Of a stretch of 54,759 bases of DNA, positions 36,425 to 45,554 are shown piece after piece. The stretch is from Paenibacillus sp. GTDB taxonomy: Bacteria; Bacillota; Bacilli; Paenibacillales; YIM-B00363. The position numbers were made by a program, and so were the translations under genes. The notes beneath the pieces are model-generated. The model searched no databases, was not told the DNA's origin, and saw only the letters and a list, made by a program, of their open reading frames with translations. The DNA is taken from assembly GCF_035645195.1 (NCBI RefSeq), contig NZ_DASQNA010000023.1, forward strand, positions 1-54,759, read 5' to 3'. Each line of letters opens with the position of its first letter. Position 1 is the stretch's first letter.

Positions 36425-36480
36425 TCACAAGGGTGTGGCGACCACAATCACATATCAAGGCGCAACACAACGTCGTGTTC
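36425..36480 (+). promoter_or_regulatory. ANTAR-target dual hairpin leader
   Basis: Hairpin 1 is GTCAC-AAGGGT-GTGGC (36425-36440) with a five-pair stem including one G-U. Hairpin 2 is AACAC-AACGTC-GTGTT (36465-36480), five perfect pairs. Both have six-base loops with A at position 1 and G at position 4, the known ANTAR recognition pattern, and are 24 bases apart. The terminator follows 14 bases later. With the ANTAR gene next door this is a complete antitermination switch. Confidence 0.85.
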
Positions 36481-36493
36481 GTCTTAGGCAATG

Positions 36494-36549
36494 AGGCCGT
36501 AGATCGCATCGGGATGAGTTCCCCGGGTGCGGTGTGCGGCCTTTTTTAT
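36494..36549 (+). terminator. Leader terminator of the nitrate operon
   Basis: AGGCCG (36495-36500) pairs with CGGCCT (36538-36543), ending in a run of T; the inner stem uses CGCA..CGGG and CCCGGGTGCG. It stands between the promoter and the first gene, so it is an attenuator, not an end-of-gene terminator. Confidence 0.85.
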
Positions 36550-36595
36550 TTCAAAAAAAGACAAAAGACACAAGTCAAAAGGGAGTGGAAACACG

Positions 36596-37813
36596 ATGGA
36601 AGCGAAAGGATTTATGAAAGCAGGACACAAGCCGTCATTATTCAGTGCGTTCTTATATTTCGATGTCAGCTTTATGATCTGGGTGCTCTTAGGGCCTCTC
36701 GCCGTCATCATCGCCTCTGACTTCGAAATGAACGCCGCGCAGCGGGCGAACCTCGTCGCGCTTCCCGTCTTAGGCGGCTCGATTCTCCGCCTCGTTCTCG
36801 GTTGGATGACCGACTACATCGGTCCGAAGCGGACGTCGCAAATCGGCATGGCGCTGACGATGATCCCGCTCGTGTGGGGCTGGCTGTTCGCCTCTTCACT
36901 CGGCGAATTGTACGTCGTCGCGCTGCTCCTCGGCGTCGCCGGGGCCAGCTTCGCCGCCGCGCTGCCGCTGGCGAGCCGCTGGTACCCGCCGCAATATCAA
37001 GGCCTCGCGATGGGCATCGCCGGGGCGGGCAACAGCGGCACGGTGTTCACGACGCTGTTCGCGAACCGGATCGCGCAGCATTACGGCGACTGGCACGTCG
37101 TCTTCGGCTTCGCGCTCATCCCGATCACGATCGCCTTCATCGTCTTCTCGCTGCTGGCGAAGGACAGCCCGAACCAGCCGGCGCCGAAGAAGCTCGCCGA
37201 TTACGCGGCGGTGCTCAAGCAATCCGACACTTGGTTGTTCTGCATCTTGTACAGCGTCACGTTCGGCGGGTTCGTCGGTATGACGAGTTACCTGACGATT
37301 TTCTATAACACGCAATACGGTTTGGAGCCGGTGCGGGCGGCCGATTTCACGACGCTGCTCGTCATCGCCGGCAGCTTCTTCCGCCCGGTGGGCGGCTGGC
37401 TGTCCGACAAGCTCGGCGGCATCCGGATGCTGCTCGTGCTGTACGGCATCGTAGCGGTCATGATGTTCGGCATCTCGACGCTGCCGCCGATCGGGTTCAC
37501 GACCGCGATGCTGTTCATCGCGATGATGGCGCTCGGTATGGGCAACGGGTCGGTGTTCCAGCTCGTGCCGCAGCGATTCGCGAAGGAAATCGGCGTCATT
37601 ACGGGCATCGTCGGCGCGGCGGGCGGCCTCGGCGGATTTTTCCTCCCGAAAATTCTCGGCAACCTGAAGCTGGCGACGGGCTCGTTCACGTACGGCTTCC
37701 TGGTGCTCAGCGGCATCGCCGTCGTCTGCATCATCGTCGTCGCCGTCGCGCAAGGCCGTTGGAAAAGAACATTTGTCGGTCAAGGCGGCCGCGTGTCGCC
37801 GGTCAAGGCGTAA
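36596..37813 (+). CDS. nasA: Nitrate/nitrite MFS transporter (NasA/NarK type)
   Basis: A 405-residue nitrate porter of the NNP family: 'SAFLYFDVSFMIWVLLGPLA' in helix 1, the first nitrate signature 'GIAGAGNSGT' in helix 5 (about 141-150) and a second 'GIVGAAGGLGGFFLP' in helix 11 (about 344-358). It imports nitrate for the reductases downstream. The ATG at 36596 has GGGAGTGG upstream; earlier frame starts lie within the terminator. Confidence 0.9.
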   Translation: MEAKGFMKAGHKPSLFSAFLYFDVSFMIWVLLGPLAVIIASDFEMNAAQRANLVALPVLGGSILRLVLGWMTDYIGPKRTSQIGMALTMIPLVWGWLFASSLGELYVVALLLGVAGASFAAALPLASRWYPPQYQGLAMGIAGAGNSGTVFTTLFANRIAQHYGDWHVVFGFALIPITIAFIVFSLLAKDSPNQPAPKKLADYAAVLKQSDTWLFCILYSVTFGGFVGMTSYLTIFYNTQYGLEPVRAADFTTLLVIAGSFFRPVGGWLSDKLGGIRMLLVLYGIVAVMMFGISTLPPIGFTTAMLFIAMMALGMGNGSVFQLVPQRFAKEIGVITGIVGAAGGLGGFFLPKILGNLKLATGSFTYGFLVLSGIAVVCIIVVAVAQGRWKRTFVGQGGRVSPVKA

Positions 37814-37895
37814 CGAAGGTATCGGTCGTTCCGTGTAAGCAGAAGTAACGCGGCGAGGTTCGCGAAGCAAGGGAACATGAGAGGAGAATGCCATC

Positions 37896-40337
37896 ATGGG
37901 GAAACAAAAATTAGTGCTCGTCGGCAACGGCATGGCGGGCGTCAATGCGATCGAACATTTGCTAAAGCTGGCTCCCGATAAATACGAAATTACGATTTTC
38001 GGCGCGGAGCCGTTCCCGAACTACAACCGGATCATGCTCAGCTACGTGCTCGCGGGAGATACGAAGCAGGAAGACATTTACATTAACGATTACGACTGGT
38101 ACGAGAAAAACAACATCAAGCTGTACACCGGCCAGCAGGTCACGGGCATCGACACGAAAGCGAAGACGCTGACGAGCGAAGGCGCGGCGGGAGAGCTCAC
38201 GACGTCTTACGATAAGCTCATTCTGGCGACCGGCTCCAACCCGTTCGTCATCCCGATTCCGGGATCGAACCTCCCGGGCGTCATCGCCTACCGGACGATC
38301 CGCGACACGGAATTGATGCGGGAAGCGGCGAAGAAGTTCAAGAAAGCCGTCGTCATCGGCGGCGGACTGCTCGGTTTAGAGGCGGCGCGGGGGCTGCTGA
38401 ACCTCGGCATGGAGGTCGAAGTCGTCCACCTCGGCGATTGCTTGATGGAGCGTCAGCTCGACCGGACGGCGTCGAAGCTGCTGCAGGAATCGCTCGAGAA
38501 GCAGGGCATGAAGTTCCTGATGGAAAAATCATCCGCCGAAATTCTCGGCAAGGAGCGCGCGACGGGCCTCAAGTTCGCGGACGGCACATGGACCGAAGCG
38601 GATCTGATCGTCATGGCGGTCGGCATCCGGCCGAACGTGGCGCTGGCGAAGGCGGCCGGCCTCGAAGTCGTGCAGGGCATCACGGTCAACGATTGGCTGG
38701 AAACGAGCGCGCCGGACGTATACGCGGTCGGCGAGTGCGCCCAGCATCGCGGCATCGCCTACGGTCTCGTCGCTCCGCTGTACGAGCAAGGCGCGGTGCT
38801 GGCGAAACGGCTCGCGGGCGTGGAAAGCGCGCCGTACGAAGGCTCCGTCGTGTACACGAAGCTGAAGGTGTCCGGCGTGGACGTCTTCTCGGGCGGCCAA
38901 TTCATCGAAGACGAGGAAACGAAAGCGATCCGCGTGCACGACGACTGGTCGGGCGTGTATAAGAAGGTTCTCGTCAAAGGAAGCAAGATCGTCGGCGCGG
39001 TGTTGTTCGGCGACACATCCGACAGCACTCGCCTCATGAGTATGATCAAATCGCAAGCCGACATTACGAAGATGGAAATCACGGCGTTGCTGCAGGAGTC
39101 CGGGGCTGCGGGCGGCGGCGGCGGACCGGAAGCGCAGGTCGCGGCGATGCCCGACGACACGATCATTTGCGGCTGCAACGGCGTCAGCAAAGGGGCGATC
39201 TGCTCCGCGATCCGCGAGTGCAGCCTCACGACCGTCGACGGCGTGAAGGACGCGACGACGGCGTCTCGCTCCTGCGGCGGCTGCAAGCCGCTCGTGTCGG
39301 CGCTGCTCAAGACGACGCTCGGCGACGAGTACGACGGCGCAGCCGCGGCGAAGCAGTCGGTGTGCGGCTGCACGACGCTGACGCGCGACGAAGTCGTGAC
39401 CGCCATCCGCGAGAAGGGGCTCACCCACGTTCGCGAAGTGATGAACGTGCTCGAATGGAGCCAACCGGAAGGCTGCTCGAAGTGCCGTCCGGCGCTCAAC
39501 TACTACTTGGCGATGGTCAATCCGTCCGCGTACCAGGATGACCGCACGTCGCGCTTCGTGAACGAGCGGATGCATGCGAACATTCAGAAGGACGGCACCT
39601 ATTCGGTCGTGCCGCGGATGTACGGGGGCGTGACGACGCCGGCGGATCTGAAGAAAATCGCCGAAGTCGCAGAGAAGTACAACGTGCCGACGGTGAAGCT
39701 GACCGGCGGACAGCGGATCGACCTGCTCGGCGTCAAGAAGGAAGACCTCGTGCCGATGTGGGCGGAGCTCGGCATGCCGTCCGGGTACGCCTACGGCAAG
39801 GCGCTCCGCACCGTTAAGACGTGCGTCGGCGCGGAGTTCTGCCGCTTCGGCACCGCCGATTCGATGGGCATGGGCATCAAGATGGAGAAAAAGTTCGAGC
39901 GGCTCAACACGCCGGCGAAGGTGAAAATGGCCGTCTCCGGCTGCCCGCGGAACTGCGCCGAGTCCGGCATCAAGGACCTCGGGGTCGTCTCGATCGACGG
40001 CGGATGGGAGCTGTATGCCGGCGGCAACGGCGGCGTGAAGCTGCGCGGCGGCGACCTGCTCGTGACGGTGAAGACGGAGGAAGAGGTTCTGGAATATACG
40101 GCGGCTTACCTGCAGTACTACCGCGAGACAGGCAACTACGGAGAGCGCACGTCGGAGTGGATCGAGCGCGTCGGCCTCGAGCACGTCCGTTCGGTCGTCG
40201 AGAATCCGGAGCGCCGCCGCGAGCTGTGCGCGCGGATGGACGAAGCGCTCGCCGCGACGAAGGATCCGTGGAAAGAAGCGGTCGAGTCGGCGAAAATTCA
40301 GAAGGATTTGTACGAAGTTATCGAAACGACGGTGTAA
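37896..40337 (+). CDS. nirB: Assimilatory nitrite reductase large subunit NirB
   Basis: An 813-residue enzyme that reduces nitrite to ammonium with NADH or NADPH. In order: FAD-binding 'LVGNGMAG' (7-14), NAD-binding 'VVIGGGLLGLEAARGL', two BFD-like [2Fe-2S] segments ('CGCNGVSKGAICSAI..SCGGCK' and 'CGCTTLTRDEV..CSKC'), a ferrite-reductase-like domain and the siroheme-[4Fe-4S] ligands Cys643, Cys649, Cys683 and Cys687 (CVGAEFC and CPRNC). Full length for NirB. NirD follows 75 bases later. Confidence 0.95.
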   Translation: MGKQKLVLVGNGMAGVNAIEHLLKLAPDKYEITIFGAEPFPNYNRIMLSYVLAGDTKQEDIYINDYDWYEKNNIKLYTGQQVTGIDTKAKTLTSEGAAGELTTSYDKLILATGSNPFVIPIPGSNLPGVIAYRTIRDTELMREAAKKFKKAVVIGGGLLGLEAARGLLNLGMEVEVVHLGDCLMERQLDRTASKLLQESLEKQGMKFLMEKSSAEILGKERATGLKFADGTWTEADLIVMAVGIRPNVALAKAAGLEVVQGITVNDWLETSAPDVYAVGECAQHRGIAYGLVAPLYEQGAVLAKRLAGVESAPYEGSVVYTKLKVSGVDVFSGGQFIEDEETKAIRVHDDWSGVYKKVLVKGSKIVGAVLFGDTSDSTRLMSMIKSQADITKMEITALLQESGAAGGGGGPEAQVAAMPDDTIICGCNGVSKGAICSAIRECSLTTVDGVKDATTASRSCGGCKPLVSALLKTTLGDEYDGAAAAKQSVCGCTTLTRDEVVTAIREKGLTHVREVMNVLEWSQPEGCSKCRPALNYYLAMVNPSAYQDDRTSRFVNERMHANIQKDGTYSVVPRMYGGVTTPADLKKIAEVAEKYNVPTVKLTGGQRIDLLGVKKEDLVPMWAELGMPSGYAYGKALRTVKTCVGAEFCRFGTADSMGMGIKMEKKFERLNTPAKVKMAVSGCPRNCAESGIKDLGVVSIDGGWELYAGGNGGVKLRGGDLLVTVKTEEEVLEYTAAYLQYYRETGNYGERTSEWIERVGLEHVRSVVENPERRRELCARMDEALAATKDPWKEAVESAKIQKDLYEVIETTV

Positions 40338-40412
40338 CTCGAGCTAGAGGAAAACCGAACGAAGACGGAAGTGCTTTTACAGATATAGGAGTGGCAAAAG
40401 GAGGCGCTGGAC

Positions 40413-40751
40413 ATGGCGATGGGGAGCGCGAAGCCGACTGCGGCGAAACGCATTAAACTTGGGAACTTGTCGGAACTGCCGGTAGGCACGGGGAAAACGG
40501 TGCGGGCGGGCGAATTCGAACTGGCCGTATTCCGGCTCGGCGACGACACGGTACGGGCGGTGGAAAACCGCTGCCCGCACAAGAACGGCGTACTGGCGGA
40601 GGGGATGGTCAGCGGACATTTCGTCTTCTGTCCGATGCACGATCGCAAAATTTGCCTCGACGACGGGCTCGTCCAGAAGCCGGACGACGGCTGCGTCCGC
40701 ACCTTCGGAACGCACGTCGAAGACGGCGTCGTATGGGTGGACTGCGAATGA
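40413..40751 (+). CDS. nirD: Nitrite reductase small subunit NirD
   Basis: A 112-residue Rieske-type protein with '[11 protein letters not shown]' and 'CPMHDRK', giving the Cys-x-His and Cys-x-x-His ligands of a [2Fe-2S] centre. It partners NirB. AAAGGAGG precedes the ATG. Its stop overlaps the start of the nitrate reductase gene (ATGA), so the two are co-translated. Confidence 0.92.
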   Translation: MAMGSAKPTAAKRIKLGNLSELPVGTGKTVRAGEFELAVFRLGDDTVRAVENRCPHKNGVLAEGMVSGHFVFCPMHDRKICLDDGLVQKPDDGCVRTFGTHVEDGVVWVDCE

Positions 40752-42859
40752 GCGAAGCCGTTCTGACATCGCACTGCCCTTTCTGCAGCATGCAGTGCGG
40801 CATCGAACTGCAAGTAACGGAGAAGGAACCCGGTTGGGCGGTGCGCCCGAGCGGGTCCTTCCCTGTATCGACGGGCCGACTGTGCCAGAAAGGGTACCAC
40901 TCCCCCCGCCACGCCGTTCATGAAAACCGCATCACGGTTCCGCTCGTGCGCCGCGTCGCGGAAGCCCGCCGCCCGGAGGATACGCCGTGGCAGCCGGAAA
41001 CGTGGGACGCCGCCCTCGGCGACATCGCGAAGCGGATCCAGGACATCCAAGCGAAGCACGGGAATGACGCCGTATCCGTATACGGCGGCGGGTCGCTGAC
41101 GAACGAGGTCAGCTACTTGCTCGGGAAGTTTACCCGCGTCGCGCTGAAGTCCCGCTATATCGACTACAACGGCCGGTACTGCATGTCGTCGGCCGCCGCG
41201 GCGCAAATTCGGGCGTTCGGTCTCGACCGGGGCCTGACGCTGCCGCTCGACGACATCGCCGGATCGAAATACATTATTCTGGCCGGCACGAACGTCGCCG
41301 AATGCCAGCCGACGATGATGCCGTATTTGCTCGCGGCGAAGAAGGCGGGCGCGACGATCGTCACGATCGACCCGCGCCAGACGATGACGTCCAAGATCGC
41401 GGACATCCACGTCAAGCTGCAGCCGGGCTTCGATTCAGTGTTCGTGAACGGCTTGCTGCACGTCGTCATCGAGGAAGGGCTGTACGACAAAGCGTACGTC
41501 GAGGAACGGACGAACGGCCTCGAAGCGCTAGCCGAAGCGGTGCGCGCCTTCAACCCGGAGTACGTATCCCGCGTGACCGGCATTTACGAGGAGAAGATTC
41601 GCGCCATCGCGCGCGGCTTCGCGAAGGCGGAGAGCGGCGTCGTGCTGACGGCGCGCGGGCTCGAGCAGCAGGTGAACGGCGTCGAGCATACGCTCAACTA
41701 CATCAACCTCGCGCTGCTGTGCGGCAAAGTCGGCCGTCCGAACAGCGGCTTCGGCGCCGTCACGGGGCAAGCGAACGGCCAGGGCGGCCGGGAGCACGGG
41801 CAGAAGGCGGACCAGCTGCCGGGCTACCAGCTGATCGAGGACCCGATCGCGCGCCGCCGCGTCGCCGAAGTGTGGGGCGTCGATCCGGATTCGCTGCCGG
41901 GGAAAGGCGTCTCGGCTTACGAGCTGTTCGATAAGATCATGGACGGCGACATCAAGGCGATGATCGTGCTCGGCTCCAACCCGCTCGTATCCAGTCCGAA
42001 CGCGCATCGCGTCGAAGAGGCGCTGAAGAAACTGGAGCTCCTCGTCGTCATCGATATGTTCGAGACGGAGACGGCGAAGTTCGCGCATTGGATTCTTCCG
42101 GGTTCTTCCTTCCTCGAGGCGGAAGGGACGCTGACCAACGTCGAAGGCCGCGTGTTCCACCGCGCGAAGGCGCTCGACCTGCCGGGCAGCGCGAAGCTCG
42201 ACATGCATATCCTGTGCGAGCTGGCGGATCGGCTCGGCGCAGGGCAGTACTTCCGGTTCCGCGGTCCGGAAGACGTATTCCAAGAGCTCCGGCTCGCCAC
42301 GCGCGGCGCGCCGGCCGATTACAGCGGCATTACGTACGAGCGGCTGAAGAAGGAAGGCGGCGTCTTCTGGCCGTGTCCGGCCGAGGACCACCCGGGAACG
42401 CCGCGGTTGTACCGCGAGCGGTTCGCGCATGCGGACGGCAAAGCGAAGCTGCACCCGATCAAGCCGGGGATGCCCGCCGAGACGACGAGCCGCGAGTTCC
42501 CGTACATCCTGACGACCGGCCGCGTCGGCAGCCAATATCTGAGCGGCGTGCAAACGCGCCGGACGGAGCAGTTGCACGCGAAATCGCCCGTGCCGGTCGC
42601 GGAGGTGCATTCCTCCGTCGCCGCGCGCATCGGGCTTCGCCCGAACGATCGCATTCGCTTGACGTCGAAGCGGGGCACGGCCGTGTTCCCGGTTCGCGTC
42701 AGCGACGACATTCACCCGACGACCGTATTCGTGCCGTTCCATTGGGGCGGCGACCATTCGATCAACCGGCTTACGAACGACGCGCTGCATCCGATCAGCC
42801 GGATGCCGGAATTCAAAATTTGCGCGGTCCAAGTCGGCCGCGAGGGGGAATCCGTATGA
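40748..42859 (+). CDS. nasC: Assimilatory nitrate reductase catalytic subunit
   Basis: A 703-residue molybdopterin oxidoreductase. The N-terminal [4Fe-4S] site is Cys10-x2-Cys13-x3-Cys17 and Cys46 ('CPFCSMQC', 'RLCQKGY'). The Mo-ligand cysteine is probably Cys145 in 'YNGRYCMSS'. '[15 protein letters not shown]', '[21 protein letters not shown]' split by domain, and a C-terminal molydopterin-dinucleotide domain complete the fold. It lacks a C-terminal [2Fe-2S] extension and therefore resembles NarB/NasC types of about 700-730 residues. No separate electron-transfer subunit is in the operon; the donor is unknown. Confidence 0.9.
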   Translation: MSEAVLTSHCPFCSMQCGIELQVTEKEPGWAVRPSGSFPVSTGRLCQKGYHSPRHAVHENRITVPLVRRVAEARRPEDTPWQPETWDAALGDIAKRIQDIQAKHGNDAVSVYGGGSLTNEVSYLLGKFTRVALKSRYIDYNGRYCMSSAAAAQIRAFGLDRGLTLPLDDIAGSKYIILAGTNVAECQPTMMPYLLAAKKAGATIVTIDPRQTMTSKIADIHVKLQPGFDSVFVNGLLHVVIEEGLYDKAYVEERTNGLEALAEAVRAFNPEYVSRVTGIYEEKIRAIARGFAKAESGVVLTARGLEQQVNGVEHTLNYINLALLCGKVGRPNSGFGAVTGQANGQGGREHGQKADQLPGYQLIEDPIARRRVAEVWGVDPDSLPGKGVSAYELFDKIMDGDIKAMIVLGSNPLVSSPNAHRVEEALKKLELLVVIDMFETETAKFAHWILPGSSFLEAEGTLTNVEGRVFHRAKALDLPGSAKLDMHILCELADRLGAGQYFRFRGPEDVFQELRLATRGAPADYSGITYERLKKEGGVFWPCPAEDHPGTPRLYRERFAHADGKAKLHPIKPGMPAETTSREFPYILTTGRVGSQYLSGVQTRRTEQLHAKSPVPVAEVHSSVAARIGLRPNDRIRLTSKRGTAVFPVRVSDDIHPTTVFVPFHWGGDHSINRLTNDALHPISRMPEFKICAVQVGREGESV

Positions 42860-43164
42860 ACGTACTGCGCATCGTCGGAGGAGACGAGCGAACGAGAGCC
42901 GAAGTGGCGGCGAGGACGGCGGACTGCGGCTGCGCGAACGCGACGATCGCGCTCGCCCGCTCGAAAGCGGACTGGGCGCTGCTCAACCGGCTCGAGGGGA
43001 ACGTCGCCGTCATCGTGTTCGACCGCGGTTACGCCGATCCGGAGTTCGGCGAGTGGCCGGTGTTCCATATCGACGACCTCGAAGCGTGCGTCGAGTATCT
43101 CGCCTGCATCCGGGCGTTCGACCCGCACGAGGGCGGACTCGATTTCGCGGAATACGCTTGGTGA
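42856..43164 (+). CDS. Unrecognised 102-residue protein in the nitrate operon
   Basis: A small acidic protein whose ATG overlaps the stop of the nitrate reductase gene by four bases, with GAGGGGGA upstream. Visible features are a Cys-Gly-Cys motif at about 24-26, two further cysteines near 79 and 84, and a C-terminus 'GLDFAEYAW'. No family is recognised. The coupling and cysteines make an accessory role (cofactor, assembly or electron transfer) for nitrate reductase plausible but unproven. The operon ends in a terminator 24 bases later. Confidence 0.78.
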   Translation: MNVLRIVGGDERTRAEVAARTADCGCANATIALARSKADWALLNRLEGNVAVIVFDRGYADPEFGEWPVFHIDDLEACVEYLACIRAFDPHEGGLDFAEYAW

Positions 43165-43187
43165 AACGAATATCGTATTGAGGTTTG

Positions 43188-43212
43188 GGAACGCTGCGGC
43201 GTTCCTTTTTTT
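43188..43212 (+). terminator. Intrinsic terminator of the nitrate operon
   Basis: GGAACGC (43188-43194) pairs with GCGTTCC (43199-43205), followed by seven T. Confidence 0.92.
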
Positions 43213-43273
43213 GCGCTCGATGTCGGTATACAGGTCATGGCGGTGGCGACGTCGAATTTTTTCAGAATGCTTA

Positions 43274-43304
43274 TTGACTCTCACGTAACGTAAGGCCTTA
43301 TGCT
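43274..43304 (+). promoter_or_regulatory. MerR-type promoter with 19-bp spacer
   Basis: TTGACT (43274-43279) and TATGCT (43299-43304) are 19 bases apart, the over-long spacing used by MerR-family activators. The spacer holds CTCACGT-A-ACGTAAG (43280-43294), an inverted repeat with one mismatch. This implies autoregulation by the gene that follows. Confidence 0.8.
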
Positions 43305-43328
43305 CGAATCGAAGGGAGGTTAGCGGCG

Positions 43329-44078
43329 ATGCTGCGAGTGAAAGAAGTCGCGAAGCTTGCGGGGATCAGCGTGCGCACGCTGCATCATTACGACGAGATC
43401 GGACTGCTCGTTCCGGAGCATGTGACGGAGGCCGGCTACCGTATGTACTCCGAGCGCGATCTCGAGCGGCTTCAGCACATTCTGTTTTTGAAGGAGCTGG
43501 ACCTACCCCTTCAACGCATTAAGGCGATCGTCGACGATCCGGCGTACGACCGCGTGGAGGCGTTGGAGGCGCATCGGCGGCTGATGTACGAGAAGCGCGA
43601 CCGCCTCGATCGAGTGATCGCGACGCTGGATAAGACGATTCGGCACGCGAAAGGAGAGATTACGATGAGCAACGAGGAAAAGTTCGAAGGGTTCGATTTC
43701 AGCAAAAACCCGTATGAGCAAGAGGCGCGCGAGCGCTGGGGCGACCAAGCGGTCGACGAGGCGAACCGGCGCATCCAAAGCAAAACGCCGGAGGAGCAGC
43801 AGGCGATGGGCGAGCGGATGAACGCGCTGTTCGCGAAGCTCGCCGCGGTTCGAACGCTGGCGCCCGATTCCGACGAAGCGCAGGCGGCCGTCAAGGAGTG
43901 GTACGATTTCCTGAACGACAACATCCAGACGTACTCGCTTGAGGTGTTCAAGGGGCTTGGGCAAATGTACGTCGACGACGAGCGCTTTACGCGCAACATC
44001 GACAAGTTCGGGGAAGGGCTCGCCGCGTTCTTGCGGGACGCGATGGCCGTCTTCGCGGATCGCGCGCAGCAGGCGTGA
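43329..44078 (+). CDS. MerR-family regulator with TipAS ligand domain
   Basis: A 249-residue regulator. The winged helix '[27 protein letters not shown]' occupies residues 3-29, a coiled coil about 75-115, and a C-terminal TipAS-type domain about 125-245 with '[12 protein letters not shown]', the family signature. TipA and Mta relatives bind peptide antibiotics or multidrug ligands. The start is an ATG with GGGAGG upstream. No drug exporter adjoins it, so the regulon lies elsewhere or it acts on itself through the promoter above. Confidence 0.9.
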   Translation: MLRVKEVAKLAGISVRTLHHYDEIGLLVPEHVTEAGYRMYSERDLERLQHILFLKELDLPLQRIKAIVDDPAYDRVEALEAHRRLMYEKRDRLDRVIATLDKTIRHAKGEITMSNEEKFEGFDFSKNPYEQEARERWGDQAVDEANRRIQSKTPEEQQAMGERMNALFAKLAAVRTLAPDSDEAQAAVKEWYDFLNDNIQTYSLEVFKGLGQMYVDDERFTRNIDKFGEGLAAFLRDAMAVFADRAQQA

Positions 44079-44094
44079 GGCATGCTAGGGAGGG

Positions 44095-44118
44095 AAGCCG
44101 CCGATGGGCGGCTTTCTT
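44095..44118 (+). terminator. Intrinsic terminator of the MerR gene
   Basis: AAGCCGCC (44095-44102) and GGCGGCTT (44107-44114) around GATG, followed by TCTT. Confidence 0.8.
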
Positions 44119-44129
44119 GCGTTCGGGAG

Positions 44130-44715
44130 CGGGGCGAGGGGTATGGGACGGTTCGAGAGTGGGGCCAGTGGAGATGCGGCGACTCGGTAACAGCGCAAAA
44201 TTAGTGCGGTTAAGCGGGAACGGACCGATTTTTGCGCGGTTGGCGGAGGCTGGGGCGGGGGAACGGTGCGAGAGTGGGGCTAGTGGGGATGAGGCGGCTC
44301 GGTAACAGCGCAAAATTAGTGCGGTTAAGCGGGAACAGATCGAATTTTGTGCGGTTGGCGGAGGTTGGGGCGGGGGAGTGGTGCGAGATCGGGGCCAGTG
44401 GGGACGCAGCGGCTTGGCGACAGCGCAACATTTGTGCGGTTAAGCGGGAACGGATCAGATTTTGTGCGGTTGGCGGAAGCTGGGGCGGGGGAACGGTGCG
44501 AGAGTGGGGCCAGTGGAGATGCGGCGGTTCGGCGACAGCGCAAATTTTGTGCGGTTAAGCGGGAACGGATCAAATGTTGTGCGGTTGGCGGAGGCTGGGG
44601 CGGGGGAACGGTGCGAGAGTGGGGCTAGTGGGGACGCAGCGACTCGGCGACAGCGTAAATTTTGTGCGGTTAAGCGGGAACGGACCGAATTTTGTGCGGT
44701 TGGCGGAGGTGGGTA
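44130..44715. repeat. 115-bp tandem repeat array, five copies
   Basis: GCGGTTAAGCGGGAAC begins at 44206, 44321, 44436, 44551 and 44666, an exact period of 115 bp. Each unit has two similar halves, CAGCGCAAAATTAGTGCGGT and TTTTGTGCGGTTGGCGGAG, so the unit itself may be an old duplication. The period is not a multiple of three, so reading frames rotate and the open frames are meaningless. The rest of the gap 44079-44841 holds a terminator and the start region of the next gene. Confidence 0.92.
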
Positions 44716-44841
44716 GGTGCTTACGGTTCTGAACCTATGGCCCTAATTTTTGCGGCTGGGAGGGGGAGATGCGTAACTTTTCCGTGGGACGGCGCGTCTG
44801 TGATAAAAGAGACAATCCAGATCGGCAAGGTGATAGGCAAA

Positions 44842-45504
44842 ATGATACGAATGCGACGGTTGGCGGCGGCGGCGCTGCTTCTGTTCGGGCTCGGCTGCGG
44901 GGCGCTGTGGGGCGTCAATCGGTGGGTGGAGACGGCGAGCGCCCCTTACATCGTAGCCCCGGCGTATGCGCCGGAAGCGGACGCGGTGCTGATCCTCGGC
45001 GCCCGGGTATATTCGGAGACGCGGGTGTCGCCGATGCTGCACGATCGCCTTACGGCCGGACTCGCTTTATACGAAGCGGGGAAAGCACCGAAAATCATCG
45101 TCAGCGGCGACAACGGCCAAGAGGAATACGACGAAGTGAACGCGATGAAGACGTTCCTCATCGAGCGCGGGGTGCCGCCGGAAGACATTTTCATGGACCA
45201 TGCCGGATTCAGTACATACGAGAGCTTGTACCGGGCGAGGGCGATATTCGGCGTCGACCGGGCGATCGTCGTGACGCAGGGCTACCATCTGAAGCGGGCC
45301 GTGTACGTCGGGCGGGCGCTCGGCGTGGACGCGTACGGCGTCGCGAGCGATCCCCGCGCGTACGCCGGGGCGGAGCGGTACGAAGCGAGGGAGAAGCTCG
45401 CGCGGGCGAAAGACTTCGTGCTCGTGCACACGAGTCGGCCGAAGCCGACGTATCTCGGCGAACCGTTCCCGATCACCGGCGACGGACGCGCGACCCACGA
45501 TTGA
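44842..45504 (+). CDS. SanA/YdcF-like DUF218 protein
   Basis: A 220-residue protein with one N-terminal membrane helix (about 5-25) and a DUF218 domain: 'DAVLILGARVYSETRVSPMLHDRLTAGLALYEAGKAPKIIVSGDNG' and 'IVVTQGYHLKRAVYVGRALGVDAYGV'. SanA affects vancomycin entry and envelope integrity in enteric bacteria; activity is unknown. The ATG at 44842 has AAGGTGATAG upstream; a longer frame starting in the repeat array is rejected. A strong hairpin follows. Confidence 0.85.
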   Translation: MIRMRRLAAAALLLFGLGCGALWGVNRWVETASAPYIVAPAYAPEADAVLILGARVYSETRVSPMLHDRLTAGLALYEAGKAPKIIVSGDNGQEEYDEVNAMKTFLIERGVPPEDIFMDHAGFSTYESLYRARAIFGVDRAIVVTQGYHLKRAVYVGRALGVDAYGVASDPRAYAGAERYEAREKLARAKDFVLVHTSRPKPTYLGEPFPITGDGRATHD

Positions 45505-45513
45505 CGAACGAAC

Positions 45514-45548
45514 GACGCCCCGGCTGCTGTCAACCAGCGGCCGGGGCG
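45514..45548. terminator. Strong hairpin between convergent genes
   Basis: CGCCCCGGCTGCTG pairs with CAGCGGCCGGGGCG around TCAAC, with one bulged base. No T run; the stem is very stable. Confidence 0.6.
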
Positions 45549-45554
45549 CGAATG

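Noticed and set aside
10997-44715. CRISPR arrays
   Set aside because: All three repeat regions are contiguous head-to-tail repeats without unique spacers, and no cas gene is present.
44075-44716. Overlapping open frames on both strands in the 115-bp array
   Set aside because: Frames rotate with each unit and no start has a ribosome binding site.
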